Shown here in pieces: positions 1 through 10,270 of a DNA stretch of 64,000 bases. The position numbers and the translations under genes are program-made. Position 1 is the first letter of the stretch; each line of letters begins with the position of its first letter. This stretch comes from Scandinavium goeteborgense (GTDB lineage: Bacteria > Pseudomonadota > Gammaproteobacteria > Enterobacterales > Enterobacteriaceae): the NCBI RefSeq assembly GCF_003935895.2, contig NZ_CP054058.1, positions 1,922,001 to 1,986,000 of the forward strand, given 5' to 3'. The notes below the pieces were generated by a model. The model was given only the letters and a program-made list of their open reading frames with translations, was not told where the DNA came from and ran no database searches.

Positions 1-17
1 TGCAACGCTCATCCGCC

Positions 18-860
18 TTACAGAATAATTGTCCGATTACCGTACACAAACACACGCTGGGCGAGAACCTGATACAACGCACGGCTGAGGACGTTTTTCT
101 CTACGTCACGACCGGCACGCATCATGTCTTCTGCGGTGTAGGTGTGATCGACGTGAATCACGTCCTGCATGATGATCGGGCCTTCATCCAGATTATCGTT
201 CACGTAGTGCGCGGTGGCACCGATGATTTTCACGCCGCGATCGTAAGCCTGCTGATAAGGTCGTGCGCCGATAAAGGCAGGCAGGAACGAGTGGTGAATA
301 TTGATGATTTTATTCGGGAAGCGTGACACGAAGGCCGGCGTCAGGACGCGCATATATTTCGCCAATACCACGTAATCCGGCGCGTGCTTGTCGATGGCAT
401 CCGCCATGAGGGCGTCATGCTCTTCGCGGGTATGGCCTTCATGACTGACCAGCTCAAACGGGATATCGAATTTCTCAACCAGCGCGCGCAATGTGTCGTG
501 GTTGCCGATAACCGCGGCGATGTCGACATCCAGGCCGCCATAATTGGCTTTCATTAACAGGTCGCCCAGGCAGTGTGCTTCTTTGGTGACCAGAATCACG
601 ACGCGACGACGGCCCGCAGGGGTCAGCTCGCGAATAGAGCCTTCCGGCAATGCGCCATCGAGATCGGCCAGCAGCGTGGCGTCGTTGAAGATGCCTTCCA
701 GCTCGGTGCGCATGAAGAAACGCCCGGTGCGATGATCGACAAATTCATTGTTCTGCACGATGTTCAGTTCGTGCTTGTAGCAAATATTGGTAATACGTGC
801 GATCAGCCCTTTTTGATCGGGGCAGATTGTACGCAACACTTTTCGTTGTAATGAGTGCAT
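18..860 (-). CDS. purU: Formyltetrahydrofolate deformylase
   Basis: Hydrolyses 10-formyl-tetrahydrofolate to formate and tetrahydrofolate, supplying formate to PurT and balancing the one-carbon pool. The product is 280 residues, the E. coli length, and nearly identical throughout. An ACT regulatory domain fills about residues 8-85 and a formyltransferase-fold domain follows, with the NIHHSFLPAF segment and a downstream conserved Asp region (LDEGPIIMQD) forming the active site. An in-frame extension of 21 codons exists upstream. The start at 860 gives MHSLQRKVLR as in E. coli and has an AGGA upstream. Transcribed alone on the minus strand, 47 bases after ychJ. Confidence 0.96.
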   Translation of the reverse strand: MHSLQRKVLRTICPDQKGLIARITNICYKHELNIVQNNEFVDHRTGRFFMRTELEGIFNDATLLADLDGALPEGSIRELTPAGRRRVVILVTKEAHCLGDLLMKANYGGLDVDIAAVIGNHDTLRALVEKFDIPFELVSHEGHTREEHDALMADAIDKHAPDYVVLAKYMRVLTPAFVSRFPNKIINIHHSFLPAFIGARPYQQAYDRGVKIIGATAHYVNDNLDEGPIIMQDVIHVDHTYTAEDMMRAGRDVEKNVLSRALYQVLAQRVFVYGNRTIIL

Positions 861-907
861 TGCGGGGGAAATCCTGTTGAGGTGTTTGCTGTTTCTGTGT
901 GGCGGTC

Positions 908-1366
908 TTATTGACCGCAGCACTTTTTAAATTTTTTACCCGATCCGCACGGGCATGGGTCGTTGCGGCCGATTAACGGACGTGTACCATCAATATAATA
1001 CCATTGTCCATTTTCTTTTAAGAATCTTGAACGCTCAATCAGGGCGCTTGTCTTGCTATGTTCACGAAAGCGGGCGACAAAGCTGACATAGCCTTCGTCG
1101 GCGTGTTTCCCGCTATCGGCGGCAAAAAGTGTCAGACCAAGCCATTCCGTTCCGGCAAAACTCTTTTCGAGGTCGGCACGAAATGCTTCGGGTTCGCAGG
1201 ACGGATGCCAGGTTTTCACCAGATAATCTGCGTCCTTCATCACAAAGGCGCTATAGCGCGAACGCATGAGCTGTGACGGCGTTGGCGCAAGCTCGCTGCC
1301 TGACAGATATCGCTGGCAACATAGGCTATACTCCAGAGCGCTGCCGCAGGGGCAAAGTGAATGCAT
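908..1366 (-). CDS. ychJ: UPF0225 / SEC-C motif protein YchJ
   Basis: A 152-residue protein of the same length as E. coli YchJ. It carries a Cys-rich SEC-C zinc-binding motif at both ends: [13 protein letters not shown] near the N-terminus and [16 protein letters not shown] at the C-terminus. The middle is an NTF2-like domain with the conserved [13 protein letters not shown] segment. SEC-C motifs bind zinc and resemble the C-terminus of SecA, but the cellular role of YchJ is not known. It lies upstream of purU in the same direction and is divergent from rssA; the shared intergenic region of about 110 bases must hold both promoters. Confidence 0.93.
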   Translation of the reverse strand: MHSLCPCGSALEYSLCCQRYLSGSELAPTPSQLMRSRYSAFVMKDADYLVKTWHPSCEPEAFRADLEKSFAGTEWLGLTLFAADSGKHADEGYVSFVARFREHSKTSALIERSRFLKENGQWYYIDGTRPLIGRNDPCPCGSGKKFKKCCGQ

Positions 1367-1478
1367 AAATGCCTTCCCGTTGAGTCAATAAAGAAAGGCG
1401 CAATTGCGCCGGCGGCAAATATGTTAACCGAGCAGTGGCAATGTTGCTACGTTGGGAATAGGGTTCAGTACAGTCAGG

Positions 1479-2390
1479 ATGAGAAAGCTTAAAGTAGGAT
1501 TAGCCCTGGGTTCGGGCGCGGCGCGAGGATGGTCACACATCGGCGTCATTAAAGCGCTACAGAAAATGGGCATTGAGATTGATATCGTTGCAGGGTGTTC
1601 CATTGGTTCGCTGGTGGGTGCGGCTTATGCCTGCGACCGTCTTCCGGTGCTGGAAAAGTGGGTTTGCTCTTTCAGTTCATGGGACGTGTTACGTCTGATG
1701 GATCTCTCCTGGCGGCGCGGTGGACTGCTGCGCGGCGAACGCGTGTTCAGTCATTTCCGCCAGCTTCTCCCCGTCGATACTATCGAATCCTGCGAACGTC
1801 GTTTTGCGACCGTCGCGACCAATCTCAGCACTGGACGTGAACTTTGGTTTACCGAAGGTGACCTTCATATGGCCGTCCGCGCCTCGTGCAGTATTCCCGG
1901 GTTAATGTCCCCCGTGATGCATAACGGTTACTGGCTGGTGGACGGCGCGGTGGTGAACCCTGTCCCTGTTTCGCTCACCCGTGCGTTGGGTGCGGACATC
2001 GTGATTGCGGTCGATTTGCAGCATGACGCCCATTTAATGCAACAGGATCTGCTGTCGGTGAACCTTCAGCCCGATCCACAGTCTTTAGACAATGATGAAT
2101 CGCTCACCTGGCACGAACGTTTTCGCGCAAGGTTAGGGCGCATGACATCACGCCGGACGGCAATGACACCCACGGCCATGGAGATCATGACGACCTCTAT
2201 TCAGGTGCTGGAAAACCGATTAAAGCGCAATCGTATGGCAGGCGATCCGCCTGACATCCTGTTGCAACCTTTTTGCCCACAGATATCTACGCTTGATTTC
2301 CACCGTGCGCCCGCGGCCATCGCCGCAGGACAATTGTCGGTTGAGAAAAAGATGGACGAGCTTATACCGTTAGTCCGCAGCATGGGTTAG
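1479..2390 (+). CDS. rssA: Patatin-like phospholipase family protein RssA
   Basis: A 303-residue patatin-like protein, one or two residues longer than E. coli RssA. The glycine-rich oxyanion loop (GSGAARG, residues 11-17), the nucleophile elbow GCSIGS (Ser41) and the DGA motif of the catalytic dyad are all present, so the lipolytic fold looks intact. Its true substrate is not established. A TTG start nine codons upstream is possible; the ATG at 1479 reproduces the E. coli N-terminus. In E. coli rssA and rssB form an operon and here rssB follows after 89 bases on the same strand. Confidence 0.93.
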   Translation: MRKLKVGLALGSGAARGWSHIGVIKALQKMGIEIDIVAGCSIGSLVGAAYACDRLPVLEKWVCSFSSWDVLRLMDLSWRRGGLLRGERVFSHFRQLLPVDTIESCERRFATVATNLSTGRELWFTEGDLHMAVRASCSIPGLMSPVMHNGYWLVDGAVVNPVPVSLTRALGADIVIAVDLQHDAHLMQQDLLSVNLQPDPQSLDNDESLTWHERFRARLGRMTSRRTAMTPTAMEIMTTSIQVLENRLKRNRMAGDPPDILLQPFCPQISTLDFHRAPAAIAAGQLSVEKKMDELIPLVRSMG

Positions 2391-2479
2391 GGCATTTTTC
2401 GATTACTTCAGCAAAATCTGACAGGCGTTAGCACGAATAGCGTGCCACTATTTACTTATCGTCTGCCAGGGGAGATATC

Positions 2480-3493
2480 ATGACGCAGCCATTGGCGGGA
2501 AAACAGATTCTTATCGTCGAGGACGAACCCGTTTTCCGCTCACTGTTGGATTCGTGGCTTTCATCGCTGGGTGCAGAAACGGCCCTGGCTGACGACGGTG
2601 TGGATGCCCTCGAAAAAATGGCCAGGCTCAACCCCGATCTGATGATTTGCGATATCGCGATGCCAAGAATGAATGGCCTTAAACTGGTCGAGTTCTTACG
2701 CAACAATGGTCATCAGCTTCCGATTCTGGTCATATCCGCAACGGAAAATATGGCAGACATCGCCAAAGCGCTGCGTCTCGGCGTGCAGGATGTGCTGCTT
2801 AAACCGGTCAAAGATCTCAACCGCCTGCGTGAAACCGTTTTCGCCTGCCTCTATCCCAATATGTTCAATTCCCGCGTTGAGGAAGAAGAACGTTTATTTG
2901 AGGATTGGGATGCGCTGGTCACTAATCCATCCGCTGCGGCAAAATTACTGCAGGAACTTCAACCGCCGGTGAAGCAGGTTATATCTCATTGCCGAATAAA
3001 TTATCGTCAGCTGGTCTCCGCCGATAATCACGGCCTGGTGCTCGATATTGCACCACTCTCAGATAAAGATCTGGCGTTTTATTGTCTCGACGTTACGCGA
3101 GCGGGTGATAATGGCGTTTTGGCCGCACTTTTGCTGCGTGCGTTATTTAACGGTTTGTTACAAGAGCAGCTTTCGCACGAAGGACAGCGTCTGCCTGAAT
3201 TAGGCAGTTTGCTTAAACAGGTCAATCAATTGCTGCGTCAGGCCAATTTACCAGGACAATTCCCGTTACTGGTTGGGTATTACCACAGTGGTATTAAAAA
3301 TCTGATCCTCGTTTCTGCTGGACTCAACGGATCGCTTAACACCGGTGAGCACCAAATACAGATCAGCAACGGTGTTCCGTTGGGCACTTTAGGTAATACT
3401 TATTTAAATCAAATCAGCCAGCGCTGCGAATCCTGGCAGTGCCAAATTTGGGGAGCAGGGGGGCGCCTGCGCCTGATGTTGTCTGCGGAATGA
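2480..3493 (+). CDS. rssB: Two-component adaptor RssB, targets RpoS for ClpXP degradation
   Basis: Orphan response regulator that binds sigma-S and hands it to ClpXP. Identical in length to the E. coli protein (337 residues). The receiver domain occupies residues 1-125 with the acidic pair at 15-16, phosphoacceptor Asp58 (in LMICDIAMPR) and the conserved Lys of LLKPVKDL. A linker leads to a degenerate PP2C-phosphatase-like effector domain to the end. Preceded by a clear AGGGGAGAT ribosome site. In this window the sRNA gene rprA, an activator of RpoS translation, acts on the same regulator from the opposite side. Confidence 0.97.
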   Translation: MTQPLAGKQILIVEDEPVFRSLLDSWLSSLGAETALADDGVDALEKMARLNPDLMICDIAMPRMNGLKLVEFLRNNGHQLPILVISATENMADIAKALRLGVQDVLLKPVKDLNRLRETVFACLYPNMFNSRVEEEERLFEDWDALVTNPSAAAKLLQELQPPVKQVISHCRINYRQLVSADNHGLVLDIAPLSDKDLAFYCLDVTRAGDNGVLAALLLRALFNGLLQEQLSHEGQRLPELGSLLKQVNQLLRQANLPGQFPLLVGYYHSGIKNLILVSAGLNGSLNTGEHQIQISNGVPLGTLGNTYLNQISQRCESWQCQIWGAGGRLRLMLSAE

Positions 3494-3691
3494 ACAATTA
3501 GTCTGAATCTCGGGTTATTGAAGTCTCAGCTTTCAGACGGTAGTGGTACTATCAGTAGGATTTATACGTAAAAATCCTAATTCAAGGTTAACGTGTCCTT
3601 TTCAGACCAGATTGAGCAATCGGTACTGATATACTCAACGCGTTATTAATTAACGAGCACGTTCATAAGTTGAACAGTTCAGGAGATTTCA

Positions 3692-4600
3692 ATGGCTGCA
3701 TTAAATTCGAAAGTCACTAAGGCCGTAATCCCGGTAGCGGGATTGGGTACCAGGATGTTGCCCGCCACTAAAGCGATTCCAAAGGAAATGCTGCCGCTGG
3801 TCGACAAGCCATTAATTCAGTATGTTGTCAATGAATGCATCGCTGCAGGCATTACTGAAATTGTTCTGGTTACGCATTCTTCTAAAAACTCTATCGAAAA
3901 CCATTTCGATACCAGTTTTGAACTTGAAGCCATGCTGGAAAAACGCGTTAAGCGCCAGCTGCTGGAAGAAGTGCAGTCTATTTGTCCGCCACACGTGACC
4001 ATTATGCAGGTCCGTCAGGGTCTGGCTAAAGGTCTGGGCCACGCTGTTCTGTGTGCGCATCCGGTTGTGGGTGATGAGCCTGTCGCGGTTATTCTGCCAG
4101 ACGTGATTCTTGATGAATATGAATCCGATCTGTCCCGTGACAACCTTGCCGATATGATTAAGCGTTTTGATGAAACAGGTGCCAGCCAGATCATGGTTGA
4201 GCCGGTTGATGACGTTACCGCATACGGTGTTGTGGATTGCAAAGGTGAAGCCCTGAATCCGGGTGACAGCGTGCCAATGGTGGGTGTGGTTGAGAAACCT
4301 AAAGCCGACGTGGCGCCGTCTAACCTCGCTGTTGTAGGCCGTTATGTTCTGAGTTCAGAAATTTGGCCTCTGCTGGCGAAGACCCCTCCAGGTGCCGGTG
4401 ACGAGATCCAGCTGACCGATGCTATCGATATGCTGATCGAGAAAGAAACCGTTGAAGCCTATCATATGAAAGGCAAAAGCCACGACTGCGGTAATAAACT
4501 GGGCTATATGCGTGCGTTTGTTGAATATGGCATTCGCCATAATTCACTGGGTGCGGATTTTAAAGCCTGGCTGGAAGAAACAGTGGGCGCTGGCAAGTAA
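3692..4600 (+). CDS. galU: UTP-glucose-1-phosphate uridylyltransferase
   Basis: Makes UDP-glucose from UTP and glucose-1-phosphate, for LPS core, osmoregulated glucans, trehalose and galactose metabolism. 302 residues, the E. coli length. The nucleotidyltransferase signature [20 protein letters not shown] is at residues 14-33, with the catalytic-site Lys in KEMLP and the UDP-glucose binding VVEKP motif near residue 200. A good AGGAG sits before the ATG. Transcribed alone with its own strong terminator. Confidence 0.97.
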   Translation: MAALNSKVTKAVIPVAGLGTRMLPATKAIPKEMLPLVDKPLIQYVVNECIAAGITEIVLVTHSSKNSIENHFDTSFELEAMLEKRVKRQLLEEVQSICPPHVTIMQVRQGLAKGLGHAVLCAHPVVGDEPVAVILPDVILDEYESDLSRDNLADMIKRFDETGASQIMVEPVDDVTAYGVVDCKGEALNPGDSVPMVGVVEKPKADVAPSNLAVVGRYVLSSEIWPLLAKTPPGAGDEIQLTDAIDMLIEKETVEAYHMKGKSHDCGNKLGYMRAFVEYGIRHNSLGADFKAWLEETVGAGK

Positions 4601-4620
4601 TTTGCTCACCTGCTGTAACG

Positions 4621-4650
4621 ACCGGGGTTCTGAAAAGACCCCGGTTTTTT
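4621..4650 (+). terminator. Intrinsic terminator of galU
   Basis: An eight-base-pair GC-rich stem, ACCGGGGT pairing with ACCCCGGT, is followed by a run of T residues, 20 bases after the galU stop codon. Confidence 0.9.
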
Positions 4651-4717
4651 ATTGCCTGTTTGTCAGCATTGAGTTAAAACCAGGCAGTATTGAGAATGAC
4701 TGAGTCGATTTCAGGAT

Positions 4718-4744
4718 AAAAAAAATCCCGCAGAGCGGGATTTT
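4718..4744 (-). terminator. Intrinsic terminator of hns
   Basis: Read on the minus strand, AATCCCGC and GCGGGATT pair around a short loop and are followed by a long U tract. It lies just after the hns stop codon. Confidence 0.88.
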
Positions 4745-4761
4745 CAAACAAATAAGAAAGA

Positions 4762-5172
4762 TTAAATCAGGAAGTCGTCCAGAGATTTACCTTGCTCATC
4801 CATTGCTTTTTTGATGATTGCCGGGGTACGACCCTGGCCGGTCCAGGTTTTAGTTTCGCCGTTTTCGTCAACGTAGCTATATTTAGCCGGGCGAGCTGCA
4901 CGTTTAGCTTTAGCACCAGATTTGCTTGCTGCAGCAATGCTGTTCAGCAGTTCATTTGGGTCAATGCCATCAGCAATCAGCATTTCACGGTATTGTTGCA
5001 GTTTACGAGTGCGCTCTTCAACTTCGGCAGCGGCCGCATTATCTTCTTCGCGACGTTCGTTAACAACAACTTCTAATTTTTCCAGCATTTCTTCGAGAGT
5101 TTCGAGAGTGCATTCTCTTGCCTGCGCACGAAGAGTACGGATGTTGTTCAAAATTTTAAGTGCTTCGCTCAT
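4762..5172 (-). CDS. hns: Nucleoid-associated silencing protein H-NS
   Basis: Binds and bridges AT-rich, curved DNA and silences horizontally acquired genes. 136 residues. The N-terminal coiled-coil oligomerisation region (residues 1-80) is almost unchanged from E. coli; the linker [14 protein letters not shown] differs slightly; the C-terminal DNA-binding domain keeps the AT-hook-like core TWTGQGRTP. The chain ends LDDFLI and lacks the terminal Lys-Gln of the E. coli protein, which should be harmless. Convergent with galU. The low-GC leading part of the fimbrial operon in this window is a natural candidate target (inference). Confidence 0.97.
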   Translation of the reverse strand: MSEALKILNNIRTLRAQARECTLETLEEMLEKLEVVVNERREEDNAAAAEVEERTRKLQQYREMLIADGIDPNELLNSIAAASKSGAKAKRAARPAKYSYVDENGETKTWTGQGRTPAIIKKAMDEQGKSLDDFLI

Positions 5173-5727
5173 TTTCGTATTCTCAAACTTATATTGTGGG
5201 GTGGTTTGTTGAGGTAATAATAGAGCGTTAATTTCAGATGTGCAATAGGGTGGTTTGTAAGGAAGTCAAAATATCGTGTTATTTGCCGAAATTAATAATT
5301 AGATAAAGTTAAATTTGACGCGCCAGTTCACATCCTGAATGCTTATTGCAAGGCACTAATCATAAAAACACCCTTACAAAGTATGCCTTTTTCGCTGTTA
5401 CAGCGTGGCATATATAAGAGGAACACAAATATCAACCTTTCGTATTACTCGCGGGCCAGGGGAGAATTTCCTGGTTATCAATAGAAGCTGAATCATAACG
5501 ACACGAAAGCGCTGGGGCGCCAGGTAAGGGATTAGCTGGCTGATAACTCGGGATAATCTTAAGGCGTTATAGGAATAGCGGGCTGTTGCTGATTGTTATT
5601 ATAGATAAGAATAACTTAATATTTTACATGAAGTAGCACTGGATTATGCGCGGCGTGAGCGCTGAAATTTGCTGGGGCTATGGTACAATTCGTGCCGTTA
5701 AATCACGTGATTGGGGTGATGCTGCGA
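5173..5727. other. AT-rich hns-tdk divergent intergenic region
   Basis: 555 bases without a supported gene between the divergent hns and tdk starts. It is AT-rich and should hold the hns promoter and its autoregulatory curved DNA. No tRNA, IS or convincing small ORF was seen. A weak palindromic stretch occurs near 5510-5540 but has no T tract. Confidence 0.6.
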
Positions 5728-6354
5728 ATGGCACAACTTTATTTTTACTACTCTGCGATGAATGCAGGGAAGTCTACAGCTTTGTTACAGTCCTCATATA
5801 ATTACCAGGAACGCGGAATGCGAACGCTGGTTTATACCGCAGAAATTGATGACAGATTCGGCGCAGGAAAAGTCAGTTCCCGCATCGGATTGTCCTCGCC
5901 GGCGAAGCTCTTCAACCAACAGACGTCGCTGTTTGACGATATCGCTGCTGAGCACGCGCAGGCGCCGCTTCACTGCGTGCTGGTGGATGAGAGTCAGTTC
6001 CTGACCCGCGAGCAGGTCTACGCGCTGTCAGAGGTTGTAGATGAGCTGGATATCCCGGTGCTGTGTTACGGTCTGCGTACGGATTTTCGCGGCGAGCTAT
6101 TTATCGGCAGCCAATATTTGCTGTGCTGGTCCGATAAACTCGTGGAACTAAAAACCATCTGCTTCTGTGGTCGAAAGGCGAGTATGGTGCTGAGGCTGGA
6201 TCAGGAAGGGCGTCCGTACCACGAAGGCGCACAGGTGGTTATCGGCGGGAATGAACGCTATGTCTCTGTGTGTCGTAAGCATTACAAAGAAGCGCTTCTG
6301 GAGGGCTCTCTGAGCGCTATTCAGCAGCGAGTGCGAGGGAAGATGGAGGATTAA
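5728..6354 (+). CDS. tdk: Thymidine kinase
   Basis: Salvages thymidine to dTMP. The type II kinase has a P-loop [10 protein letters not shown] at residues 11-20, the DES segment that contacts Mg-ATP, a lasso region, and the structural zinc cysteines CFCG and the later CRKHY. The product is 208 residues against 205 in E. coli, with a divergent C-terminal tail. An in-frame upstream extension of 16 codons is open; the ATG at 5728 gives [15 protein letters not shown] as in E. coli and is preceded by GGGGTG. Confidence 0.95.
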   Translation: MAQLYFYYSAMNAGKSTALLQSSYNYQERGMRTLVYTAEIDDRFGAGKVSSRIGLSSPAKLFNQQTSLFDDIAAEHAQAPLHCVLVDESQFLTREQVYALSEVVDELDIPVLCYGLRTDFRGELFIGSQYLLCWSDKLVELKTICFCGRKASMVLRLDQEGRPYHEGAQVVIGGNERYVSVCRKHYKEALLEGSLSAIQQRVRGKMED

Positions 6355-6385
6355 TCTCCCAACGCTTTTAGCGCGCTATAGACAT

Positions 6386-6414
6386 AAAAAAACCCGCCAT
6401 CAGGCGGGTTTTTT
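6386..6414. terminator. Bidirectional terminator between convergent tdk and adhE
   Basis: AACCCGCC and GGCGGGTT pair around a four-base loop, with A residues before and T residues after, so a U tract follows the hairpin on either strand. It sits between two convergent genes. Confidence 0.9.
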
Positions 6415-6428
6415 ATTAGGCTTTCAAC

Positions 6429-9104
6429 TTAAGCGGTTTTCTTCGCTTTTTTGTCAGCTTTAACTGGAGCTGCTGCTTTCTTCTCAGCTACGTCGCCTTC
6501 GCTAAATTCGCGGCCGTAGTAAGTGTCCATCAGGATTTGCTTCAGTTCAGCAATCAGCGGGTAACGTGGGTTCGCACCGGTACACTGGTCATCAAACGCA
6601 TCTTCAGACAGTTTGTCGACGTGTGCCAGGAAGTCAGCTTCCTGAACACCCGCTTCGCGGATTGATTTAGGAATACCCAGTTCAGCTTTGATGCTGTCCA
6701 GCCATGCCAGCAGTTTCTCGATTTTCGCAGCAGTACGGTCGCTGGAAGAAGTCAGACCCAGGTGGTCTGCGATTTCTGCGTAACGACGACGAGCCTGCGG
6801 ACGGTCGTACTGGCTGAATGCAGTCTGCTTAGTCGGGTTGTCGTTCGCGTTATAGCGAATAACGTTGCTGATCAGCAGGGCGTTGGCCAGACCGTGTGGA
6901 ATGTGGAACTGGGAGCCCAGTTTATGCGCCATGGAGTGACACACACCGAGGAAGGCGTTAGCAAACGCGATACCGGCGATAGTCGCTGCGTTGTGAACGC
7001 GTTCACGCGCCACTGGGTTCTTAGAACCTTCGTGGTAAGACGCTGGCAGGTTTTCTTTCAGCAGTTTCAGAGCCTGCAGAGCCTGACCGTCGGAGAACTC
7101 AGATGCCAGTACAGACACGTAAGCTTCCAGAGCGTGCGTTACCGCATCCAGACCACCGAATGCACACAGTGATTTCGGCATATCCATCACGAGGTTGGCA
7201 TCAACGATAGCCATGTCCGGCGTCAGCGCGTAGTCAGCCAGTGGATATTTCTGACCTGTTGCATCATCGGTAACCACCGCAAACGGGGTAACTTCAGAAC
7301 CGGTACCGGAAGTGGTGGTGACAGCAATCATCTTCGCTTTCACACCCATTTTCGGGAACTTGTAGATACGTTTACGGATATCCATAAAGCGCAGCGCCAG
7401 TTCTTCGAAGTGCGTTTCTGGGTGCTCGTACATGACCCACATGATTTTCGCAGCATCCATCGGGGAACCGCCGCCCAGCGCGATAATCACGTCTGGTTTG
7501 AAGGAGTTCGCCAGCTCTGCACCTTTACGGACAACGGTCAGCGTTGGGTCAGCTTCAACTTCAAAGAACACTTCAGTTTCAACGCCAGCAGCTTTCAGAA
7601 CAGAGGTGATCTGGTCTGCATAGCCGTTGTTGAACAGGAAACGGTCAGTCACGATCATCGCACGTTTGTGACCATCGGTAATCACTTCATCCAGCGCAAT
7701 TGGCAGTGAGCCACGACGGAAGTAGATGGATTTCGGAAGTTTGTGCCACAACATGTTTTCAGCTCGCTTAGCAACGGTTTTCTTGTTGATCAGGTGCTTA
7801 GGACCCACGTTCTCAGAGATGGAGTTACCACCCCAGGAACCACAACCCAGAGTCAGGGAAGGCGCGAGTTTGAAGTTGTAGAGGTCACCGATACCACCCT
7901 GAGATGCCGGGGTGTTAATCAGAATACGAGCAGTCTTCATTTTGTCGCCGAAGTGCTTAACGCGCTCTGGCTGATTGTCCTGGTCGGTGTACAGGCAAGA
8001 GGTATGGCCGATGCCGCCCATCTCAACCAGTTTTTCCGCTTTAACAACTGCGTCTTCGAAGTTCTTAGCACGGTACATTGCCAGAGTCGGAGACAGTTTT
8101 TCATGAGCGAACGGCTCGGATTCGTCAACTACGGTCACTTCACCAATCAGAATTTTGGTGTCTGATGGTACGGTGAAGCCTGCCAGTTCAGCAATTTTGG
8201 TTGCTGGCTGACCAACGATAGCGGCGTTCAGACCGCCATTTTTCAGGATGATGTCCTGAACGGCTTTCAGCTCTTTGCCCTGCAGCATGTAGCCGCCGTG
8301 GGACGCGAAACGCTCACGTACTGCAGCGTACGCAGAGTCAACCACGATAACGGACTGTTCAGATGCACAGATTACGCCGTTGTCGAAGGTTTTAGACATC
8401 AGGATGGACGCCACAACGCGTTTCACATCAGCAGTTTCATCAACAACAACAGGGGTGTTACCCGCACCTACGCCGATGGCAGGTTTACCGGAGCTGTATG
8501 CTGCTTTAACCATGCCCGGGCCACCAGTGGCGAGGATCATGTTGATATCTGGGTGATGCATCAGCGCGTTGGACAGCTCTACGGAAGGCTGATCAATCCA
8601 ACCAATCAGATCTTTCGGCGCACCCGCTGCGATGGCAGCCTGGAGAACGATATCAGCGGCTTTGTTAGTCGCGTCTTTCGCACGTGGGTGTGGGGAGAAG
8701 ATGATGGCGTTACGTGTCTTCAGGCTAATAAGAGACTTGAAGATAGCGGTAGAAGTTGGGTTGGTAGTCGGTACGATACCGCAGATGATGCCGATAGGTT
8801 CAGCGATGGTGATAGTACCGAAAGTGTCGTCTTCAGACAGGACACCACAGGTTTTCTCATCTTTATAGGCGTTGTAGATATACTCAGAAGCAAAGTGGTT
8901 TTTGATCACTTTATCTTCCACGATACCCATGCCAGATTCGGCAACAGCCAGTTTCGCGAGAGGGATTCGAGCATCTGCAGCAGCCAGTGCGGCCGCGCGG
9001 AAGATTTTATCAACCTGTTCTTGGGTGAAGTTGGCATATTCACGCTGAGCTTTTTTTACGCGCTCGACGAGTGCGTTCAGTTCAGCGACATTAGTAACAG
9101 CCAT
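6429..9104 (-). CDS. adhE: Bifunctional acetaldehyde-CoA / alcohol dehydrogenase AdhE
   Basis: Reduces acetyl-CoA to acetaldehyde and then to ethanol with two NADH during fermentation; it forms long filaments (spirosomes). 891 residues, the E. coli length. The N-terminal aldehyde dehydrogenase half has its catalytic Cys in NGVICASEQ near residue 246; the C-terminal iron-dependent alcohol dehydrogenase half has the NAD motif GGGSPMDAAK and iron ligands in the GVCHSMAHKLG block. The tail is Lys/Ala-rich. A strong GGAGAG precedes the ATG. Monocistronic, with a long upstream region. Confidence 0.98.
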   Translation of the reverse strand: MAVTNVAELNALVERVKKAQREYANFTQEQVDKIFRAAALAAADARIPLAKLAVAESGMGIVEDKVIKNHFASEYIYNAYKDEKTCGVLSEDDTFGTITIAEPIGIICGIVPTTNPTSTAIFKSLISLKTRNAIIFSPHPRAKDATNKAADIVLQAAIAAGAPKDLIGWIDQPSVELSNALMHHPDINMILATGGPGMVKAAYSSGKPAIGVGAGNTPVVVDETADVKRVVASILMSKTFDNGVICASEQSVIVVDSAYAAVRERFASHGGYMLQGKELKAVQDIILKNGGLNAAIVGQPATKIAELAGFTVPSDTKILIGEVTVVDESEPFAHEKLSPTLAMYRAKNFEDAVVKAEKLVEMGGIGHTSCLYTDQDNQPERVKHFGDKMKTARILINTPASQGGIGDLYNFKLAPSLTLGCGSWGGNSISENVGPKHLINKKTVAKRAENMLWHKLPKSIYFRRGSLPIALDEVITDGHKRAMIVTDRFLFNNGYADQITSVLKAAGVETEVFFEVEADPTLTVVRKGAELANSFKPDVIIALGGGSPMDAAKIMWVMYEHPETHFEELALRFMDIRKRIYKFPKMGVKAKMIAVTTTSGTGSEVTPFAVVTDDATGQKYPLADYALTPDMAIVDANLVMDMPKSLCAFGGLDAVTHALEAYVSVLASEFSDGQALQALKLLKENLPASYHEGSKNPVARERVHNAATIAGIAFANAFLGVCHSMAHKLGSQFHIPHGLANALLISNVIRYNANDNPTKQTAFSQYDRPQARRRYAEIADHLGLTSSSDRTAAKIEKLLAWLDSIKAELGIPKSIREAGVQEADFLAHVDKLSEDAFDDQCTGANPRYPLIAELKQILMDTYYGREFSEGDVAEKKAAAPVKADKKAKKTA

Positions 9105-9581
9105 AAATGCTCTCCTGGATAATGTTAAACTTTTTTAGTAAATCAGCTGCGCGATACGTCAGTATAGACAGACCACAAGCAGCTTGCGTAAGAGCCATAA
9201 AAACAACAGGTTACTTAACGACCTTCATCCACTGATTTACTAAAAGAGCCTTCCATTACACCCGGTAGAGGTACCGGGCTACTCCCTGGTGCGATATCAA
9301 GATTACCCACTTCTGAGTATGAATTGTGTGATCTAAATCAAGATTACACCAAGCTGACTCCTTTCAGCAGGCCGATTTTAGCGGTTTGTATCAAGTGTTA
9401 AATGATCGTAATTTCGGACTGCGGTAACATTAGCATAATTTAAACAGATACATAACAACGCGTATTGGTAGCGCTAAACAGCAGATTTGTGGTGAAGAAT
9501 GCCGTTAAACAGCGTATCTTCAGCGCGTTTTTCATGATTACTGTACGTCAACTACTACAATTGATGAGGCCGCGGGATACC
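9105..9581. other. adhE upstream regulatory region / ychE upstream region
   Basis: 477 bases between the divergent adhE and ychE starts. In E. coli the adhE transcript has a long structured leader and is controlled by Cra, Fis, NarL and Rex-like redox signals; I could not place these sites with certainty here. A 39-codon in-frame extension of ychE is open in this region but has no E. coli counterpart. Confidence 0.5.
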
Positions 9582-10229
9582 GTGATTCTATCGCTGTTCG
9601 ATTTTCCAACTTATATCAAATTTTTCATTGGCTTATTTGCACTGGTAAACCCGGTGGGTATCATCCCCGTGTTCATCAGCATGACCAGCTACCAGTCGGC
9701 GCCTGCGCGCAATAAAACCAACCTGACGGCAAACCTTTCGGTAGCCATCATCTTGTGGACTTCACTGTTTCTTGGCGACGGCATTCTGCAACTCTTCGGG
9801 ATCTCTATCGACTCGTTCCGTATTGCCGGCGGCATTCTGGTGGTGACGATTGCGATGTCGATGATCAGTGGAAAGCTCGGTGAGGATAAACAGAACAAGC
9901 AGGAAAAATCAGAGACGGCAATTCGTGAAAGCGTTGGCGTTGTCCCTCTGGCATTGCCCTTAATGGCCGGACCGGGGGCCATCAGCTCCACGATTGTCTG
10001 GGGCACGCGATACCATAATATTGCGCATTTGATTGGCTTCTCTGTCGCAATCGCGATATTTGCTGGATGCTGCTGGGGGCTGTTCCGCATTGCGCCCTGG
10101 CTGGTACGCTTACTGGGGCAGACGGGTATCAACGTTATCACCCGTATCATGGGTTTGCTGCTGATGGCGCTTGGAATTGAGTTTATCGTGGCCGGTATCA
10201 AATCCATCTTCCCCGGCTTGCTTGCCTGA
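9582..10229 (+). CDS. ychE: MarC family inner-membrane protein YchE
   Basis: A 215-residue integral membrane protein with about six hydrophobic segments, of the UPF0056/MarC family; no transport substrate is established. A longer reading frame begins at 9465, but the GTG at 9582 gives exactly the E. coli length, with FDFPTYIKFFIGLFALVNPVG at the start of the first membrane helix. The short polar loop GEDKQNKQEKSET separates the two halves. It lies between adhE and oppA as in E. coli. Confidence 0.9.
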   Translation: MILSLFDFPTYIKFFIGLFALVNPVGIIPVFISMTSYQSAPARNKTNLTANLSVAIILWTSLFLGDGILQLFGISIDSFRIAGGILVVTIAMSMISGKLGEDKQNKQEKSETAIRESVGVVPLALPLMAGPGAISSTIVWGTRYHNIAHLIGFSVAIAIFAGCCWGLFRIAPWLVRLLGQTGINVITRIMGLLLMALGIEFIVAGIKSIFPGLLA

Positions 10230-10241
10230 CGCTGTTCTGAA

Positions 10242-10270
10242 ACGGGGCGTACGCGCCTCGTTTTCTCTTT
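10242..10270 (+). terminator. Probable terminator of ychE
   Basis: ACGGGGCG pairs with CGCCTCGT (one G-U pair) around a TACG-type loop and is followed by TTTTCTCTTT, 12 bases after the ychE stop. Confidence 0.75.

Noticed and set aside
18-923. N-terminally extended PurU of 301 residues
   Set aside because: The extra 21 codons have no counterpart; the start at 860 matches the E. coli protein exactly.
8298-9122. A 274-codon open frame on the plus strand antisense to adhE
   Set aside because: Mirror frame of a long, highly expressed gene with biased codons; no recognisable protein pattern and adhE is certain.
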